A stretch of DNA of 64,000 bases from Conexibacter sp. CPCC 205762 (GTDB lineage Bacteria; Actinomycetota; Thermoleophilia; Solirubrobacterales; Solirubrobacteraceae). Below are positions 1 to 8,637 of this stretch, piece after piece; within the stretch, counting starts at the first letter, position 1; the number at the start of each line of letters is the position of its first letter. The position numbers and the translations under genes were made by a program. The stretch spans positions 1-64,000 of the forward strand of contig NZ_JAUTDN010000002.1 of NCBI RefSeq assembly GCF_030646155.1, written 5' to 3'. The notes under the pieces were generated by a model. The model saw nothing but the letters and a program-made list of their open reading frames with translations, had not been told where the DNA came from and ran no database searches.

Positions 1-2
1 AC

Positions 3-185
3 ACCGGCGCGCGCCAGCTGCTGCGCCAAGCCGACCGCGCGCTCCACGCCGCCAAGCACCGACCCGACGACGACACCGGCCGCGCCACGACGCAGGACGC
101 GATCGAGCCGACGACGAGCGGGAGCGAGGCCCGCGACCCACGCGCGATCGAAAGAAGCGCGGGCGGCGACGATGCCCAGACGTGA
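3..185 (+). CDS. GGDEF-domain protein, C-terminal end (cut by window start)
   Basis: The open frame enters from the left edge and stops at 183-185, giving 60 residues. It contains LLRQADRALHAAKH, the last helix of GGDEF diguanylate cyclase domains (usually A-D-x-A-L/M-Y-x-A-K), followed by a polar, unstructured tail. The catalytic part would lie outside the window. If intact, the protein would make cyclic di-GMP. A second GGDEF gene lies nearby at 2159-3172 on the other strand. Confidence 0.6.
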   Translation, partial: TGARQLLRQADRALHAAKHRPDDDTGRATTQDAIEPTTSGSEARDPRAIERSAGGDDAQT

Positions 186-189
186 GCGG

Positions 190-480
190 TCAGACGCCGC
201 GCAGGCGGATGCTGTTCGAGGGCAGTGCCGTCGTGATCAACGCCGGGACACCCAGCGCGAATGGGGTCGCCAGCACGAGGGCCCACAGGACGATCCCGTA
301 GGCATACGGGATCCCGCAGCCGCCGGCGAGCACGGCGACGCACGCGGCCTGAAAGACGCCGATGTTCGACGGCGTGACCGGCGCGGCGGGGGTGACGTTG
401 ACGGCGAACAGGACGGCCGGCCCGACGTGGGCGTCGAGGCCAGCGCCACGAGCAGCTACATAGCAGCGGCGGCTGCACTG
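190..480 (-). pseudogene. Remnant of a lysylphosphatidylglycerol synthase-type (UPF0104-like) membrane protein
   Basis: Read on the minus strand, the frame ending at the TGA of 190-192 encodes AVLFAVNVTPAAPVTPSN, then GVFQAACVAVLAGG, a hydrophobic segment and a Gly-Pro-Ala-rich end. The N-V-T-x-x-x-P-x-T-P-S-N-x-G-x-F-Q pattern is the conserved last part of the flippase-like/LPG synthase transmembrane family. No start codon or upstream membrane segments are present in frame, and the reading degrades above about position 470, so I call it a 3' fragment of a normally 300-residue protein. Confidence 0.5.
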
Positions 481-598
481 GGTCAGCCGCGCCAGCAGCT
501 GCGTCCCAGCCGCCTTCGCGCCAAACCGTCAGTTCGCGACGCCCGTGGCCGGCGGGCAGCGAGCTGGGCCCGCCGAGCATCCGGCTGCCAGTGGTGGA

Positions 599-769
599 TC
601 AGCCGCTGCGGCGACGGTCCGCAAGCGTGCCGATCACGAACCCGACGACGCAGCAGAAGACCGGCAGGAGCCAGTTTCCGAACAGGAGTACTCCGAGAAA
701 GCCGACCGCGGCGCCGACGGCGAGGCCCGCTGACGCCCAGCGTGACGATCCCGATGGTTGACCAGACAT
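599..769 (-). CDS. Small two-helix membrane protein
   Basis: From the ATG at 769 this encodes 56 residues with two hydrophobic stretches (GLAVGAAVGFLGVLLFG and LLPVFCCVVGFVIGTLA) separated by a short loop and closed by a basic tail. The open frame extends further upstream, but that part is basic and low-complexity and looks non-coding. Function is unknown; a holin-like or stress membrane peptide is possible but nothing shows it. Confidence 0.35.
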   Translation of the reverse strand: MSGQPSGSSRWASAGLAVGAAVGFLGVLLFGNWLLPVFCCVVGFVIGTLADRRRSG

Positions 770-937
770 CCCGAGAGGGTAGACGCGCGCTCCCACGCGG
801 CGCCTCGGTGTGGCGCGTCCGCGTGCCGATCCGTTGTTCGGCAAAGCGCCCGGCTCGACGCGGCGCTGAGCAGACGGGGGGAGATCAGCCGCCGTCGGCG
901 ACGTCCAAGGTATCCCGACGATGAAAGGTTCGCTTGC

Positions 938-1156
938 GTGGCCAACCATCTGCACGATTACGCGCTCGGCGATGTGTGGCGAGGACTGCTGCACGCGGAG
1001 CGAGCGCCGACGCCGTCTCACGAGACGCCCGACCGCGATCTGCCGCTCCACCTGCAGGTGCTGCGCAACATCCGCCGTACCCGCGAGGCCGAGCTCGAGC
1101 GTCGTCGCGCGTTGATCGACGCGGTAGCGCGGCGAGTCCCGCGACGGTTCGGATGA
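938..1156 (+). CDS. Hypothetical protein, 72 residues
   Basis: The frame has strongly GC-biased third positions and gives a charged helical protein (about residues 30-72 rich in Arg/Glu/Leu). The GTG at 938 is preceded by an AAAGG-type sequence nine bases upstream, so I prefer it to the longer frame that begins at 758 and is low-complexity. No family recognised. The next gene downstream is a small winged-helix protein on the same strand, 87 bases away. Confidence 0.4.
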   Translation: MANHLHDYALGDVWRGLLHAERAPTPSHETPDRDLPLHLQVLRNIRRTREAELERRRALIDAVARRVPRRFG

Positions 1157-1243
1157 CGGGTGCCCGGCTGACCGCGCGCCTTCGCCATGGCCAGCTCCGT
1201 GGTCGTCCGTCGGCCGTTCAAGACCAATTGACGGAGATCACAG

Positions 1244-1585
1244 ATGATCGGTCGATCTGAGCGTGCGGAGAGGAGCGATCGACCGGCGCGGACGCTGCTT
1301 GAGGATCAGGTGGTCAGGCTGGTGGAGCGAGCGCCGGGCCAGACGTCCCGAAGCATAGCCGCGGCGTTGCAGCTGAGTCGAAACCACGCTCAGTCGCTGT
1401 TGCGGAGACTGGTCAAGTGCGATCGGGTGCGGCGCGAGCTCATCGATGGCGGTCAGTATGCGTACGCGCCGATCGCCGACGAGCGCAATCGCCGAGTCGT
1501 CTGTCGCACGACAGCCGACGACGGCCGGGGGTGTGAGCGCCGCGCCGCCGACGACGCTCTGAGTGGTGGAGCGAGATCGCGGTGA
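1244..1585 (+). CDS. Small winged helix-turn-helix DNA-binding protein
   Basis: 113 residues with a GGAG ribosome site seven bases before the ATG. Residues about 20-75 form a winged-helix pattern: a leucine-rich first helix, Q-T-S-R-S-I-A-A-A-L-Q-L-S-R-N-H as the helix-turn-helix, then a wing with G-G-Q-Y-A-Y. The last 35 residues are polar and Arg-rich. Probably a transcription regulator; target and ligand unknown. It sits among decayed genes, so it may itself be a remnant of an accessory element. Confidence 0.5.
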   Translation: MIGRSERAERSDRPARTLLEDQVVRLVERAPGQTSRSIAAALQLSRNHAQSLLRRLVKCDRVRRELIDGGQYAYAPIADERNRRVVCRTTADDGRGCERRAADDALSGGARSR

Positions 1586-1639
1586 GCGCGATCATCACGC
1601 CCAGGAGAGCGACGAGCGCCATGGCATGCATGCGCATGA

Positions 1640-2096
1640 CCGCGACGAGCGCGCGCCGTAGCCGCGAGGCCAGCAGCGGCGGCACGCGACCGTCGATGAG
1701 CACCGAGCCGAGGATGACGACGCCGTTGACGGGACGGACCAGGCGCCGGCGCGAGTAGAGGAACGCGTTGGCGGAGAAGCAGTCAGGCGGTGCTGTGAGA
1801 CTTGGTCGTGACGAGTGTCGCGATTAGCAAGACGAGCAGACTTCCGCAAGCCTCCAGGCCGTTGACGACCGGCAGCATCCCGGTCGCCAGTGCGGCGAAC
1901 GGGAATGCGGCTACCCCACGAGGATCGCGGCAATGAAGATCTCATCGACCGGATCAGGGGCCTCCAGTGCGCCGGCCAACAGTCCGAAGAGGACCGCCAG
2001 GACGAGCAGCGCGCCGTTTCGCAGCCGGCGAGGCTCCCGCCACCAGCTCACGACGAGCATTCCGAGCGCGACGACGAACAGCGGCAGCATCACCAT
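1640..2096 (-). pseudogene. Broken YdcF/SanA (ElyC)-family membrane protein gene
   Basis: Three minus-strand frames must be joined. The first (ATG at 2096) holds two transmembrane segments and a third starting PVDEIFIAAILV, then stops at a TAG. A second frame continues AFPFAALATGMLPVVNGLEA and a fourth hydrophobic helix, and a third gives VNGVVILGSVLIDGRVPPLL then ASRLRRAL. The V-x-x-L-G-S-x-x-x-x-G-x-V-P-P-L-L-A-S-R-L pattern is the start of the YdcF/SanA catalytic domain. Most of the catalytic domain is missing. Two frameshifts plus truncation show the gene is dead unless the assembly is wrong. Confidence 0.5.
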
Positions 2097-2158
2097 GTCA
2101 GCTACCTGTTGTGGCGTGCGATCGGGATCATCGCGCTGGTCTGCTGGCACGTGCCAGG

Positions 2159-3172
2159 TCAGCCGGCCGGCTTGCGGTCAGTGGCGCGTCGTCGCTTATC
2201 TCGGTACATGGCCGTGTCTGCTTCGCGCAGGAGTCCTGCCGGGTCGATCGGGCCTGCGAGCCGAACGGTGCCGCAGCTGACGCCGACCGTGGTCTGGGTT
2301 GGCTGCCCGTCGAGCAGGAAGGTGATCGGAGTCTCGATGGCGGCGCGGACCCGAGCGATGATGATGTCTTGAGGTTCTGCGCCTTCGGCGAGGACGGCGA
2401 ACTCGTCCCCGCCGATACGTGCGACGGTATCGGAGGAGCGAAACGCTCCGGCGAGGCGGACCGCCACAGCGCGCAGGACGGCATCACCTGTCTCGTGACC
2501 GTAGCGGTCGTTGACAGGCTTGAAATCATCGAGGTCGAAGTAGAAGAGGCGAAAGCATCGACCACGCCGCTCGCTCTGCGACGCCGCCTGCGCCACGCGG
2601 TCCTCCAGCACGACGCGGTTGGCCAAGCCGGTCAGGGGATCGGCGAAGGCAAGACGACGCAGCACCTGCTCGTCAAAGCGGCGCGCCGTGAGGTCCACCG
2701 AGACTATCGCGGCGCACCACCTGCTCCCGCAATCGCACATAGGAACCGGAACCATCTCGGTGTGCGCCCAGAAGAGGGAGCCATCAGGTCGGCGGACCCC
2801 GATCAGCTCGGGCCCAAATCGCTCCTGCAGGTCCATGCACCGATCTTCTGCCGCGCGGAAGTCGAACCGCTCGCCGTCAGCGTCGAAGAAACGCCACTCG
2901 TTCTCCTCGGGATGCTCAAGCGCGCCAGCGACCCGATCGGGAGCCACGCCCAGCAACAACTCAGTCGCCGGATTGGACCAGATCGGTCGGTGGCTGCGAT
3001 CGACCACCGTGATCGCGACAGCAGCCGAGCCGTGCAGCGCCGGACCGAGCAGCGCACGCGCCGAAAGCACGGTCTGAGGACAGCCGCACTCCGATCCGCT
3101 GGTGAGGCCAGGTCTTGCCGTCACCCCGCACCGTCCATCGTCACGGCGGCGCGCCGCCGCAGGGTCAGCCAA
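2159..3172 (-). CDS. PAS-GGDEF diguanylate cyclase
   Basis: 337 residues. A PAS-like sensor region (about residues 50-165, including S-N-P-A-T-E-L-L-L-G and G-S-L-F-W-A-H-T-E) precedes a GGDEF domain (about 172-330). The active-site GGDEF is at residues 254-258 with the metal-binding D in YFDLDDFK, and an inhibitory-site RSSD lies five residues before it, so it should make cyclic di-GMP from GTP with product inhibition. No transmembrane segment is seen, so it is probably cytosolic. The start is a TTG at 3172; a GTG at 3124 is an alternative. Transcribed toward the broken YdcF gene. Confidence 0.85.
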   Translation of the reverse strand: MADPAAARRRDDGRCGVTARPGLTSGSECGCPQTVLSARALLGPALHGSAAVAITVVDRSHRPIWSNPATELLLGVAPDRVAGALEHPEENEWRFFDADGERFDFRAAEDRCMDLQERFGPELIGVRRPDGSLFWAHTEMVPVPMCDCGSRWCAAIVSVDLTARRFDEQVLRRLAFADPLTGLANRVVLEDRVAQAASQSERRGRCFRLFYFDLDDFKPVNDRYGHETGDAVLRAVAVRLAGAFRSSDTVARIGGDEFAVLAEGAEPQDIIIARVRAAIETPITFLLDGQPTQTTVGVSCGTVRLAGPIDPAGLLREADTAMYRDKRRRATDRKPAG

Positions 3173-3993
3173 TCTCGCCAGCGGCCGTGCGGCTCGCGTG
3201 GACGGGCGGCGGCGTGGCTCAGCGAGGCGGCGATCGCCCGCGCGCTAGAGAAACGTCTCCGATGTGGCAAATCGACCAGGATGAGCACTATCCTGGTGCT
3301 CGGATACCCCGCAATGCGCGTTTTCAAGGATTTCTACCCGCCTCGCCGCTTCGAGTGAGGAGCACGGCGTCAAGCGCCGGTCTGATGGTCCAGACCTCCG
3401 CAGCGACGATGGGATCCGCGTAGGCCAGGAAGCTGGCCTACGGTCTGACTGCAGGTCAGGTCGACCATGCCGACTACAGAGCGTGGCTGTGCTGTGCGGT
3501 CTCAGCCGACTGGTTTGGAGCGTCCCGGCTAGTTCGAGGGACGGGACGCTCCAAACACCAGAATCTCAAAGCGCTACAGGCCCAACACCCGGCGAGGATG
3601 ACGGGCTGAACTTGGTCGAGCACGAGCGCGGACGCGCCAACGTGCTTGACGATCCCACCTCCCCTGCCGATCCAATCGTTGGGAAGAAAAGGGCAAGGAT
3701 ACATCACCGCCGACGAGAGACGGCTTTGGGGCTCGCTGGCCACCGCACGGGGCCGGCGAGCTCCGGAGAACCGACGTCACCGCTCGGATCGCAAGAGCAG
3801 CGCGCGGGTTGCTGTCCAGAACTCCGGCAGTACGCCGTGCTCGATCAGCCGTGCGAGCTCGCCCCGCTCGTCGAGGTCGGCGCGTTCGTCCCAGGTTGTG
3901 CCGTGCTGGAGCGCAGGACGCCCGGTCGACCCGTCCCCTGGTCGGCCGGGCCTGCGCGGGGCCGCCGCGGCGGCCGGCTCGGCGAGGCGGCGC
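3173..3993. other. Spacer without a convincing gene
   Basis: No frame on either strand combines a plausible start, biased third positions and a recognisable protein. The only structured element is the first copy of a 48-bp repeat at 3811-3858. Confidence 0.5.
3811..3858. repeat. 48-bp direct repeat, copy 1
   Basis: Matches 4261-4308 at 45 of 48 positions in the same orientation, exactly 450 bases apart. On the minus strand both copies read A-R-L-I-E-H-G-V-L-[PL]-E-F-W-T-A, so they look like two remnants of the same coding segment rather than a non-coding repeat. Confidence 0.7.
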
Positions 3994-4260
3994 ATGCGGT
4001 ATAGCGATCGCGGCGTCATCCGGCTGCGACCGCGCGACCTCCGCGCCGATGGTGCCTACCTCGAACAGCGGCGCGCGTTCGAGGCGCTGATCGCCGGCCG
4101 GTTGCGGGTCGCGCTGCAGCGGCGCGGGCTGCCGGTCGGGCAGGTGCGGATCAGGCTCGGTGACCTTCCCGAGCCCGGTGCTCAGTGGTGGGCGATCGCG
4201 ACGCTCGACGACGGCCGCGAGCTGCCGATCGCGTGCGGGCTTCGGCGCGGCGGACGGACG
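3994..4260 (+). pseudogene. Gene fragment of unknown function between the 48-bp repeats
   Basis: From ATG 3994 the plus strand encodes about 88 residues with a natural-looking composition, including R-L-R-P-R-D-L-R-A-D-G-A-Y-L-E-Q-R-R-A-F and Q-W-W-A-I-A-T-L-D-D-G-R-E-L-P. The frame then runs without a stop into the second repeat and into a secreted-protein gene, so its own 3' end is lost. No family recognised. Confidence 0.3.
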
Positions 4261-4308
4261 GCTGTCCAGAACTCCAGCAGCACGCCGTGCTCGATCAGGC
4301 GTGCGAGC
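4261..4308. repeat. 48-bp direct repeat, copy 2
   Basis: Second copy of the repeat at 3811-3858, with three substitutions. It lies 200 bases before the secreted-protein gene at 4510. Confidence 0.7.
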
Positions 4309-4509
4309 GCGCCGTACTGGCTGTTGTTGCGAAGCAGCACGTGTGTGGTGATCGGGTCAAGGTCGAGCCCGCTCCTGTTGCTTTTGTTCGCGGAGCCAAA
4401 GTTGTTGTGGGGTTGCGTCGAGGATGGCGGCGATCGCGCTCGACGCATAGATCCGGCGCCGGTCCGGCAATGCGCCGCCCCGCTCACTGCCCCGGTGTAC
4501 CATCGCCCG

Positions 4510-5244
4510 ATGCGTCGAACAGCATTGCTGAGCCCTGCGGTTCTCGTGACGATGGCCGCTATGGCGAGCCCTGCTCGGGCGGTCCCGCCAGCGATCACGA
4601 CTGCCGGCCAGCAGGATCGGCATCCGGTCGTTTCGCTCTCGGCTCCACGCGCTGATTCCGTGACCGTCTACATCGCCTCCAAGCCCGAACGCGCCACTGA
4701 TGGCTCGTTTCTGCGAGAGAACATTGTCGAAACTGGCTTCCTGACCGACTCCGAGATTCAGTCCGGCCGGTGGCTGGACAACGGACAGATCGACCCAGGC
4801 TCGTACTTCGTGATGCTTCACGCCAGCCTCAGCTACACGAGCTGTGTCAACTATGACCCTGCCACCTTTGCCCGCATCAACGATCCGTCATGTGCTGACG
4901 GCTTCTCCGCGGTCGTACCGCTCACGGTCCCAACGCCAAAGACGAAGTACACGGTCAAGGCAGAACTGCTGACCAGCATCCGCGTCATCTACCTCACGCT
5001 CACCGGCAATCCGCTCGGCGTTAAGGTGCCCTACCAGCTCTGCTGGAACCCGCCGCATGTCAAGAAGAAGACCCTCACGAGAAAGTGCGTGAACGCGACG
5101 CTGGGCGGCTACTCCTGGAGCAGCAACGCGTCAGACCTGCGCCGCATCAGCACCAAGGGCATGAACCGCCGGACCAGATTCACCTGGTACACACGCGGTG
5201 GCACGCCTAGAACGCTTCTTTCCAAAACGATCACCCTCTACTAG
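4510..5244 (+). CDS. Secreted protein of unknown function
   Basis: 244 residues with a clear signal peptide (basic RR start, hydrophobic core, A-R-A-V-P cleavage region near residue 22). The mature part is Ser/Thr-rich with four conserved-looking Cys (in T-S-C-V-N-Y, D-P-S-C-A-D, Q-L-C-W-N and R-K-C-V-N) that could form two disulfides, suggesting a beta-rich extracellular domain. A TACCAT -10-type box (4498-4503) ends six bases before the ATG, so the mRNA is probably leaderless. The longer in-frame extension upstream is not used. GC3 is lower than in the 40-64 kb region, in keeping with an accessory gene. Confidence 0.65.
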   Translation: MRRTALLSPAVLVTMAAMASPARAVPPAITTAGQQDRHPVVSLSAPRADSVTVYIASKPERATDGSFLRENIVETGFLTDSEIQSGRWLDNGQIDPGSYFVMLHASLSYTSCVNYDPATFARINDPSCADGFSAVVPLTVPTPKTKYTVKAELLTSIRVIYLTLTGNPLGVKVPYQLCWNPPHVKKKTLTRKCVNATLGGYSWSSNASDLRRISTKGMNRRTRFTWYTRGGTPRTLLSKTITLY

Positions 5245-5786
5245 CGAAGCGACGGGTTCGAACCAGTAAGCGGTCCGTCTGCGACGGACAACCGCATGTC
5301 AGCGACACGATCCGCCCTGTCAGCCTAGCCGCGCGGTCAGCGGCGACGGCCGCCGCAGCGGCGCGCGTTGCTGGCCATCAGCGCGCGTCAGTCACGGGCA
5401 GACTCCGCCTCCTGCCACCACCACCGCCACTCCCGCCCGGCAAGCCACCCGACAGCTAAACGACGGCCGTCGGCGACGTGCGGCTGCGGTCGCGCGGGCG
5501 GCGGCGACGCGGGGGCCGAGGTCCTCGCCGGCGCGCCAGAGCGCGACGCCGGCAGCGTCGACCACGAGCACCGCGATCGCGCCCTCATTCCGTGGCCGCG
5601 CGCGAGCTGCAGCGCCGCCGCCAGGACGACGATCGCCTCGGGTCGACGGCGCGGCGGCGGGGCCGCGCGCGGCGGCTGGCCTGTGCCCACAGCTCAAACG
5701 GGCCGGTGGCGTGGTCTTGCGGCAGCGTCGAGGTCGGCGTGGCGGTCGTGGTCAGAAGGGGTGCGGTATTAGCGTGCGGTGTCCAG
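5245..5786. other. Spacer with a possible degraded minus-strand gene
   Basis: On the minus strand two overlapping frames between about 5390 and 5600 each look partly protein-like (A-V-L-V-V-D-A-A-G-V-A-L-W-R-A-G-E-D-L-G in one, V-A-D-G-R-R-L-A-V-G-W-L-A-G-R-E-W-R-W in the other). That would fit one gene broken by a frameshift. I cannot name it. Nothing else is seen. Confidence 0.3.
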
Positions 5787-6512
5787 CTATACCCCGATCA
5801 AGATGCCGCGCTCAAGCGCGGAGCGGCAGTGCAGGACCTCGCCCTCGGCGACGTCGTCGAGGAACAGCTCCAAGCCGGCGGCGTCGAGGCCTTCGCTGGT
5901 GGCGCTGACGCGGCCGGTGTCGATCGCGGCGTCGGCGGCCGCCAGCGCAGCATACCCCGCAGCACGGCCGGTTGCCAGCGCGGCGGTGGCGCAGTCGGCC
6001 TCGCGCTGGCGCGCGGTCAGGTGAGCAACGAGGAGGTCGCCGACGCGGCCGGCCGCTTGCTGGCGGGAGATCTCCACGCCTTCAAACGCGTGCACGCGCG
6101 CCTGCGCGGCGGCGATCGCGCTGGCCAACAGCTCGCGCGGCAGCTGGATCTCCACCGCGACCGTCTCGGGGTCGCCGCTGCGGGTCGTGGGCGGGTGGTC
6201 GCCGAGCGCGAGCACGCGCTGGCGGCGCGTGAGCAACTCCTCCTGTGCGTGCAGCTGCTCGCGGGCGGGCGCGAGCGCCTGCTGTGCGGCGCGTGGCGCG
6301 GCCGGCTCCCATCGCTGGGCGACGTCGCCGAACGGGCAGGCGGTCTCGGCGGCCGTCTCGTCCAGCATCGAGAGCATCACGGTGCCCAACTGCTCGCGCA
6401 CCGCGACCACCAGGTGCGCGCCGGTCACCGTGCTGGGCGGCTCGGCGGCGACGGCGCGCGGCCGTACGACCGCGCCCGCCGCGGGCTCGGCGGGGTCAGG
6501 CGCGCGGCTCAT
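5787..6512 (-). CDS. Hypothetical protein, 241 residues
   Basis: Ala/Glu-rich, largely helical protein without signal peptide, membrane segment or recognised motif. It begins M-S-R-A-P-D and its start overlaps the end of the preceding minus-strand gene (6496) by 17 bases, so it is the last member of a four-gene transcription unit running from 8517 down to 5787. Third-position GC is high. Function unknown. Confidence 0.5.
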   Translation of the reverse strand: MSRAPDPAEPAAGAVVRPRAVAAEPPSTVTGAHLVVAVREQLGTVMLSMLDETAAETACPFGDVAQRWEPAAPRAAQQALAPAREQLHAQEELLTRRQRVLALGDHPPTTRSGDPETVAVEIQLPRELLASAIAAAQARVHAFEGVEISRQQAAGRVGDLLVAHLTARQREADCATAALATGRAAGYAALAAADAAIDTGRVSATSEGLDAAGLELFLDDVAEGEVLHCRSALERGILIGV

Positions 6513-7701
6513 CGCGGCTCTCGGGCTCGTCGTCCTGGTTGTGGGTGGTGTGCTCCAGTGTCTTGAGCGGGGTGGCGATCGGGGTCAGCGCGCGCAGCGC
6601 CCGTCGTGGGGCGTCGCGCAGCGCATCACGCGTGGCGGCGGGCAGCTCGGTGACGTCGTCGACGCGGTCGATCATCTGCCGCAGGGAGCGCTCGGCCTCC
6701 TCCCGCGCCCACCCGTAGGCCCACACGAACGTGTTGGGCTCGAGGACCGGGTGGTCGGGATCGGGCCGTCGCGCGCGGCGCGCCAGCGTCAGCAGGTCCC
6801 GCACGAGCGACAGCGCGTGTGGGTCGTCATCGCGGTGGCTGATCAGGCCCGCCACGCCGTCGGGATGCTGCCCGGCGGCCGCCAGCAGCGCGTTGGCCAG
6901 GCCGATCGCCGGCGGCTGGTAGTAGTGCGGGTCGGTGCGCTCGGCGCCATGGGCCAGCAGCGCGACGAGCGCGTCATCGACCCGCCGCTGCACGGGCGGC
7001 AGCACCGACCGGGCCGGCGCCGGCGCGGCCTGTGCCGACGGCGCGGAGACGGGGGTGTGCTCGTCAAGGCCGAGGTCGGTGCGCGCGAGCAGCCGCTCCA
7101 GCAGCCGGCCGACGATCTCGGCCTGCAGCTCGACGGCGTCGGCGTGCGTGATCGCGAGCTTGGTCTGCAGCAGCTCCAGCAGCGGCTCCCCGACGTCGAC
7201 GGTCACGGCGTCGGGCTCGCCGCGGGCGGGCGTGACCTCGCGGACCGTCACCACGCCGGCCTGACCGCCGGCTTCGGCGCTCGCCTCGATCCAGCGCGGC
7301 GGCGTGGTCGGCGCCCGCACCACCAGCACGGGATCGCGCGTCAGGCCCACCAGCTCATCCGAGGGGCCGGTCATCGCCGCGGCGGCCGCCAGCACCGTCT
7401 GGGCGCGATCCAGCGACCGCGCCGCGCCCTCCAACGCGATCGTCACGTCATAGCGGCTGCGGGCCAGGTCGTCCTCGTCGAGCGCGTCGCGGTAGCCCAG
7501 CGCGATCTCCCCCATCCGCTGCCCGACCCGCTCGACCGGGAACGAGAGCTGCTCGACCAGCTCGGCCAGGTGCGTGGCGGCGATCGTCGCCGCGCCCGCG
7601 TCGAACGCGTCTGCGTACCCGTCAGCGGCAACGAGATCTGACAGCTGCTCAACGGCGTCGCGCAGCGCTCCCAGCACGGTGAACAGCTGCGGTCTGCTCA
7701 T
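6496..7701 (-). CDS. Hypothetical protein, 401 residues
   Basis: A mostly alpha-helical, Ala/Asp/Arg-rich cytosolic protein. Recognisable segments include L-L-E-L-L-Q-T-K-L-A-I-T-H-A-D-A near residue 190, H-Y-Y-Q-P-P-A-I-G-L-A-N-A-L-L near 275, and a helical N-terminal half. It shares the unit with neighbours at both ends: its ATG overlaps the stop of the gene at 7698 by four bases, and its end overlaps the next start. I do not recognise a family; an accessory or phage-like structural or regulatory role is only a guess. Confidence 0.5.
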   Translation of the reverse strand: MSRPQLFTVLGALRDAVEQLSDLVAADGYADAFDAGAATIAATHLAELVEQLSFPVERVGQRMGEIALGYRDALDEDDLARSRYDVTIALEGAARSLDRAQTVLAAAAAMTGPSDELVGLTRDPVLVVRAPTTPPRWIEASAEAGGQAGVVTVREVTPARGEPDAVTVDVGEPLLELLQTKLAITHADAVELQAEIVGRLLERLLARTDLGLDEHTPVSAPSAQAAPAPARSVLPPVQRRVDDALVALLAHGAERTDPHYYQPPAIGLANALLAAAGQHPDGVAGLISHRDDDPHALSLVRDLLTLARRARRPDPDHPVLEPNTFVWAYGWAREEAERSLRQMIDRVDDVTELPAATRDALRDAPRRALRALTPIATPLKTLEHTTHNQDDEPESRDEPRA

Positions 7702-8123
7702 GCGCTCGCCTCTCCCGTCGTGTCGTGGATCTCCAATCGGCCGGCGGCGAGCGCGTCGATGTCGGCGCGGCGCGCCTGCTCGCGGGGCACGCCGGCGTCC
7801 AACAGCGCGGCGACCATACCCGCTTGGGCTTCGCCGACGTCGAAGGCGAGCTGGCGGCGCTCATCGGCGCAGTGCTCGTAGGCGATGAACGCCGAGTGGA
7901 TCCTGTCGGCGACGCGCTCAAGCGCTGCGACCGGCTCCCCGCCGGCCAGCACCGGCGGTCGTCGCCCCGACAGACCGGCATCCAGCGCCGCCTGACCCCA
8001 GACCGCTCGGATCGCCTCCGGCGAGAGACCGGCCGTCAGCTGCTCCACCGCCGCGGCCAGCTCGCGGCTGGCCGTGTTGAGCGCGATCACGAGCGGCCGG
8101 TCGCGATCCATCAGCGCCCGCAC
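7698..8123 (-). CDS. Hypothetical protein, about 141 residues; 5' end may be frameshifted
   Basis: Helical protein with a GTG start at 8123 (V-R-A-L-M-D-R-D-R-P-L). Just upstream another frame starts ATG at about 8171 and reads MSPPVEIGEGVRVLAR, which would join smoothly after a single-base shift near 8125. I therefore suspect that the true or ancestral protein began there. It is followed by a four-base overlap with the 401-residue gene. No family recognised. Confidence 0.45.
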   Translation of the reverse strand: MRALMDRDRPLVIALNTASRELAAAVEQLTAGLSPEAIRAVWGQAALDAGLSGRRPPVLAGGEPVAALERVADRIHSAFIAYEHCADERRQLAFDVGEAQAGMVAALLDAGVPREQARRADIDALAAGRLEIHDTTGEASA

Positions 8124-8168
8124 CTCGCGCGAGCACGCGCACGCCCTCGCCGATCTCCACCGGCGGGC

Positions 8169-8517
8169 TCATGGCGCCGCGCGGTTCAGCGCCGCCTTCG
8201 CGTTGGCGATGTGGTCGAGTGCCTCGCTGCGCGCGTCGAGCTGCGCGCGGGTCGGGGCGGCGTCCGCGCGCCAGTCCGAGCGCAGCGCGTCGGCCGCGTC
8301 GCCGATCTGGCGGTAAGCGTCGGCGCGCATCTCCTCCCAGGTCGGGCAGGTGCGCGTCGACGCCGGCATGCTGCAGCAGCAGCACGCGCACGTCGTAGCC
8401 CGTGCCGTGCTCGCGCAGATGCTCGGCGACGAGCGCGGCCGCCTGCTCGTCAGAGAGATCGGACCGGTAGCGGCGCAGGACCGCGGCCAGCTCGGTGCGT
8501 GTCGCGTCGTCAACCAC
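8169..8517 (-). pseudogene. Frameshifted gene heading the unknown four-gene block
   Basis: The first frame (ATG 8517) reads MVDDATRTELAAVLRR, then Y-R-S-D-L-S-D-E-Q-A-A-A-L-V-A-E-H-L-R and on to V-D-A-H-L-P. After a shift near 8340 a second frame continues T-W-E-E-M-R-A-D-A-Y-R-Q-I-G-D and ends A-K-A-A-L-N-R-A-A-P at 8169. Both halves have the same composition and codon bias, so they were one protein of about 116 residues. It is either a real inactivation or a base-calling error in a GC run. Confidence 0.45.
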
Positions 8518-8637
8518 GCCGCGCAGTTTCTCAGACCGTCAGAACGGCAGAATTCACTCCGTCTCTCCGAACCGAGCGCGCGCACGCTCGACCGGCTCCA
8601 CTGGCCGCGCCGGGAGAAATCTCCGGCGAGACCCCGC

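Noticed and set aside
172..924. Long plus-strand open frame of 250 codons
   Set aside because: Composition is Arg/Asp/Gly low-complexity without motifs, and it lies opposite a recognisable minus-strand membrane-protein fragment.
5240..5300. GGTTCGAACC resembling a tRNA T-loop
   Set aside because: No matching acceptor, D or anticodon arms can be folded around it, and it does not match the tRNA-Phe 3' end.
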